From the NCBI GenBank assembly GCA_002071685.1, contig MWBO01000016.1, forward strand, positions 1-50,412: a stretch of 50,412 nucleotides of DNA, given 5' to 3'. The stretch's first letter is position 1. Each line of letters begins with the position of its first letter. This document shows positions 49,348-50,412 of the stretch, piece by piece. Under the pieces are notes generated by a model, which saw nothing but the letters and a program-made list of their open reading frames with translations, ran no database searches and had not been told where the DNA came from. This DNA is from a candidate division WS2 bacterium ADurb.Bin280 (GTDB taxonomy: Bacteria; Patescibacteriota; UBA1384; DTJR01). A program made the translations under genes and the position numbers.

Positions 49348-49376
49348 GGGGGCGTCGTCCGCCCCCTTCTCTTTTA
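49348..49376 (+). terminator. Intrinsic terminator of the HNH-like gene
   Basis: GGGGGCG (49348-49354) pairs with CGCCCCC (49360-49366), followed by TTCTCTTTTAT. Confidence 0.85.
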
Positions 49377-49496
49377 TAATTTAATATTTTCTGGTAAATT
49401 ATCAGGTGTAGAGTGGTCCCACCCCGAAGGGGCTTGGTTTCCGAGGGGGGTCTTTGGTTGAGGGTAGTCACTCTAGTGTGCGCCGCGTGTTGCATA

Positions 49497-49707
49497 CGCC
49501 GAAGGCGAAACTATATGTGAAGCCACCACAACCCGAAGACCTTCAGAGCTGTAATGTTGAAAATTAGTAATACTGATAAACCATTTACACCTCGTAGGTG
49601 TAAATGGTGGTTGATATCAAGTCGTTGAGTATTGATGATATTGTTGAAAATTAGTGAAAGTATGGAGAGGTCGCACCCCGAAGGCGAAACTATATGCGAA
49701 GCCACCA
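49497..49707 (+). repeat. Direct repeats in the 49.4-49.8 kb gap
   Basis: GAAGGCGAAACTATATG followed by (T/C)GAAGCCACCA occurs at 49501-49528 and again at about 49680-49707, one base apart, and GTTGAAAATTAGT occurs twice between. The 480 bp between 49380 and 49860 otherwise show no gene. Confidence 0.8.
49581..49607. repeat. REP-like palindrome, third copy
   Basis: CCATTTACACCT and AGGTGTAAATGG around CGT, the same as those beside the RAYT gene about 15 kb away, and followed like the right one by TGGTT. Confidence 0.88.
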
Positions 49708-49846
49708 AAGCGCGTATCGCCGAAGGCGATTGAAAACATGGAGTAAGCAGTAGGATTGGAGAGGTCGGCTAAGTATTCGTAGGTCGGGTTGTGTTCTTTT
49801 CTTCATAGTTTATCGTTATGGTTTTGCGTACGAGCACATATTACGC

Positions 49847-49863
49847 TACAATGGCGTAGTATG
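49847..49863 (+). promoter_or_regulatory. -10 box with leaderless start
   Basis: TACAAT (49847-49852) is followed after 8 nt by ATG 49861. CTAC and GTAG flank it as a short inverted repeat. Confidence 0.5.
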
Positions 49864-50280
49864 ACAAAGGAAACTCTAAAAATTATTGGTGCAATTCTCT
49901 ATGCATGCGAAGGGACGAAAGCGAGAAAGGATAAGAGATATAATCGATTAATTTACTCAGTCGAACTAACTAATTCAGATCCTAAAATAATAAAAATGTT
50001 TTCTTTGTTTTTAGATGAAGTTCTGATAATTGACAGAAAAAGAATCCGAGGACAATTGTTTACTTATCCTGATTTAGACGAGAAACAATTAATCAATTTT
50101 TGGTCCAGTGTTTCTAATATACCAAAAAAACAATTTCAAAAAAGCATTTTATTGAAAGCAAACAATAGGTTTAAATGTAGCCCATATGGAACTTTTAAAA
50201 TAAGATATAGTTGCAAAGATGATTTTTTAAGACTTCAGAAAATTATTAATGATGTTTGGAGAGATGCAGGAGTGGTTTAA
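49861..50280 (+). CDS. LAGLIDADG-homing-endonuclease-like small protein
   Basis: 139 residues from ATG 49861; a longer frame to 49789 has no support. Begins KIIGAILYACEGTKARKDKRYN, followed by VELTNSDPKIIKMFSLFLDE, INFWSSVSNIPKKQFQKSILLKAN and YGTFKIRYSCKDDFLRLQKII, an order seen in small LAGLIDADG-like proteins of unknown activity (family recalled, not searched). The acidic residue of the first helix motif is kept as CEG. Its last seven codons and stop lie inside tRNA-Ser, which starts at 50258, so gene and tRNA overlap by 23 nt. Confidence 0.6.
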   Translation: MTKETLKIIGAILYACEGTKARKDKRYNRLIYSVELTNSDPKIIKMFSLFLDEVLIIDRKRIRGQLFTYPDLDEKQLINFWSSVSNIPKKQFQKSILLKANNRFKCSPYGTFKIRYSCKDDFLRLQKIINDVWRDAGVV

Positions 50281-50347
50281 CTGGCAGACCTGGAAAGTCT
50301 GTGAGCTCGCAAGGGTTCCGTGGGTTCGAATCCCACTCTCTCCGCCA
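50258..50347 (+). tRNA. tRNA-Ser (anticodon GGA)
   Basis: 90 nt with encoded CCA. Acceptor GGAGAGA/TCTCTCC, anticodon stem CAGAC/GTCTG with loop CTGGAAA (anticodon GGA), the long variable arm expected for serine, T arm with GTTCGAATC, discriminator G. It reads UCC and UCU codons. Confidence 0.93.
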
Positions 50348-50412
50348 ATTTTCACTTTTTGTGAAATCGTAAGAAGTAGCCTCGGCGCAAAGCGCCTCGG
50401 CATGGTATTTTT

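Overview
The window is bacterial. It most resembles a genome of the Candidate Phyla Radiation (Patescibacteria), though I cannot name the lineage. Reasons: mostly compact housekeeping genes (a pyruvate kinase without its C-terminal domain, a short class II ribonucleotide reductase, a UvrD/PcrA-type helicase of only 625 residues), many unfamiliar secreted or single-anchor surface proteins, a glutamate dehydrogenase with a cysteine-rich insert, and a striking share of genes that appear to be transcribed without a leader. No rRNA, CRISPR array or phage structural gene is visible.

Layout. 1-4.1 kb: the end of a surface protein, a GC-rich GreA-like gene, then a nucleotide-themed group (deoxyribosyltransferase-like/RHH protein, CYTH protein, and a convergent divergent ribonucleotide reductase). 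4.1-9.2 kb: small membrane proteins, a duplicated non-coding element, rubrerythrin, a frameshifted NRAMP-family transporter and glutamate dehydrogenase. 9.2-20.6 kb: a surface block with large multidomain exported proteins, an XRE-Hsp20 fusion, an L,D-transpeptidase, a CAP protein and an FtsB-like division protein; a tRNA-Ile with a 184-bp tandem duplication sits inside it. 20.6-25.4 kb: an odd initiator-like tRNA, tRNA-Met(CAU), ftsH and a large anchored protein. 25.4-31.8 kb: pcrA-type helicase behind a 36-codon ORF, a YabE/RpfB-like G5-DPBB protein followed by ksgA, and glmS. 32-37.8 kb: a GC-rich dihydroorotase, a RAYT transposase with REP-like palindromes, miaA, comM and pgeF. 37.8-42.1 kb: flippase-like protein, sortase, dockerin-repeat protein, a possible sortase substrate and an anchored protein. 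42.1-48.1 kb: second copy of the non-coding element, then ftsK, rodZ-like, recA, recX and pyk. 48.1-50.4 kb: GC-rich small genes, an HNH protein, direct repeats and a LAGLIDADG-like ORF that runs into tRNA-Ser.

How it works together. The core genes cover DNA maintenance and division (ftsK, recA, recX, helicase, FtsB-like), RNA modification (ksgA, miaA), proteostasis (ftsH, Hsp20), envelope precursor supply and cross-linking (glmS, L,D-transpeptidase, G5-DPBB protein) and surface attachment (sortase with nearby exported proteins). Against this AT-leaning background there are five GC-rich loci (GreA-like, dihydroorotase, an unknown at 35 kb, a two-gene unit and an HNH gene at 48-49 kb), each followed by its own strong GC stem-loop, which look acquired.

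The most unusual signals are: (a) repeated TGn-TATAAT-like boxes placed 6-8 nt before start codons; (b) a non-coding element present twice in opposite orientation with conserved stems; (c) a hairpin next to two tRNA loci whose stems differ by compensatory changes; (d) the nucleotide-themed group with an Asn-to-Ala change in the reductase active-site motif; (e) the XRE-Hsp20 fusion with its own palindromic operator and an internal ribosome binding site.
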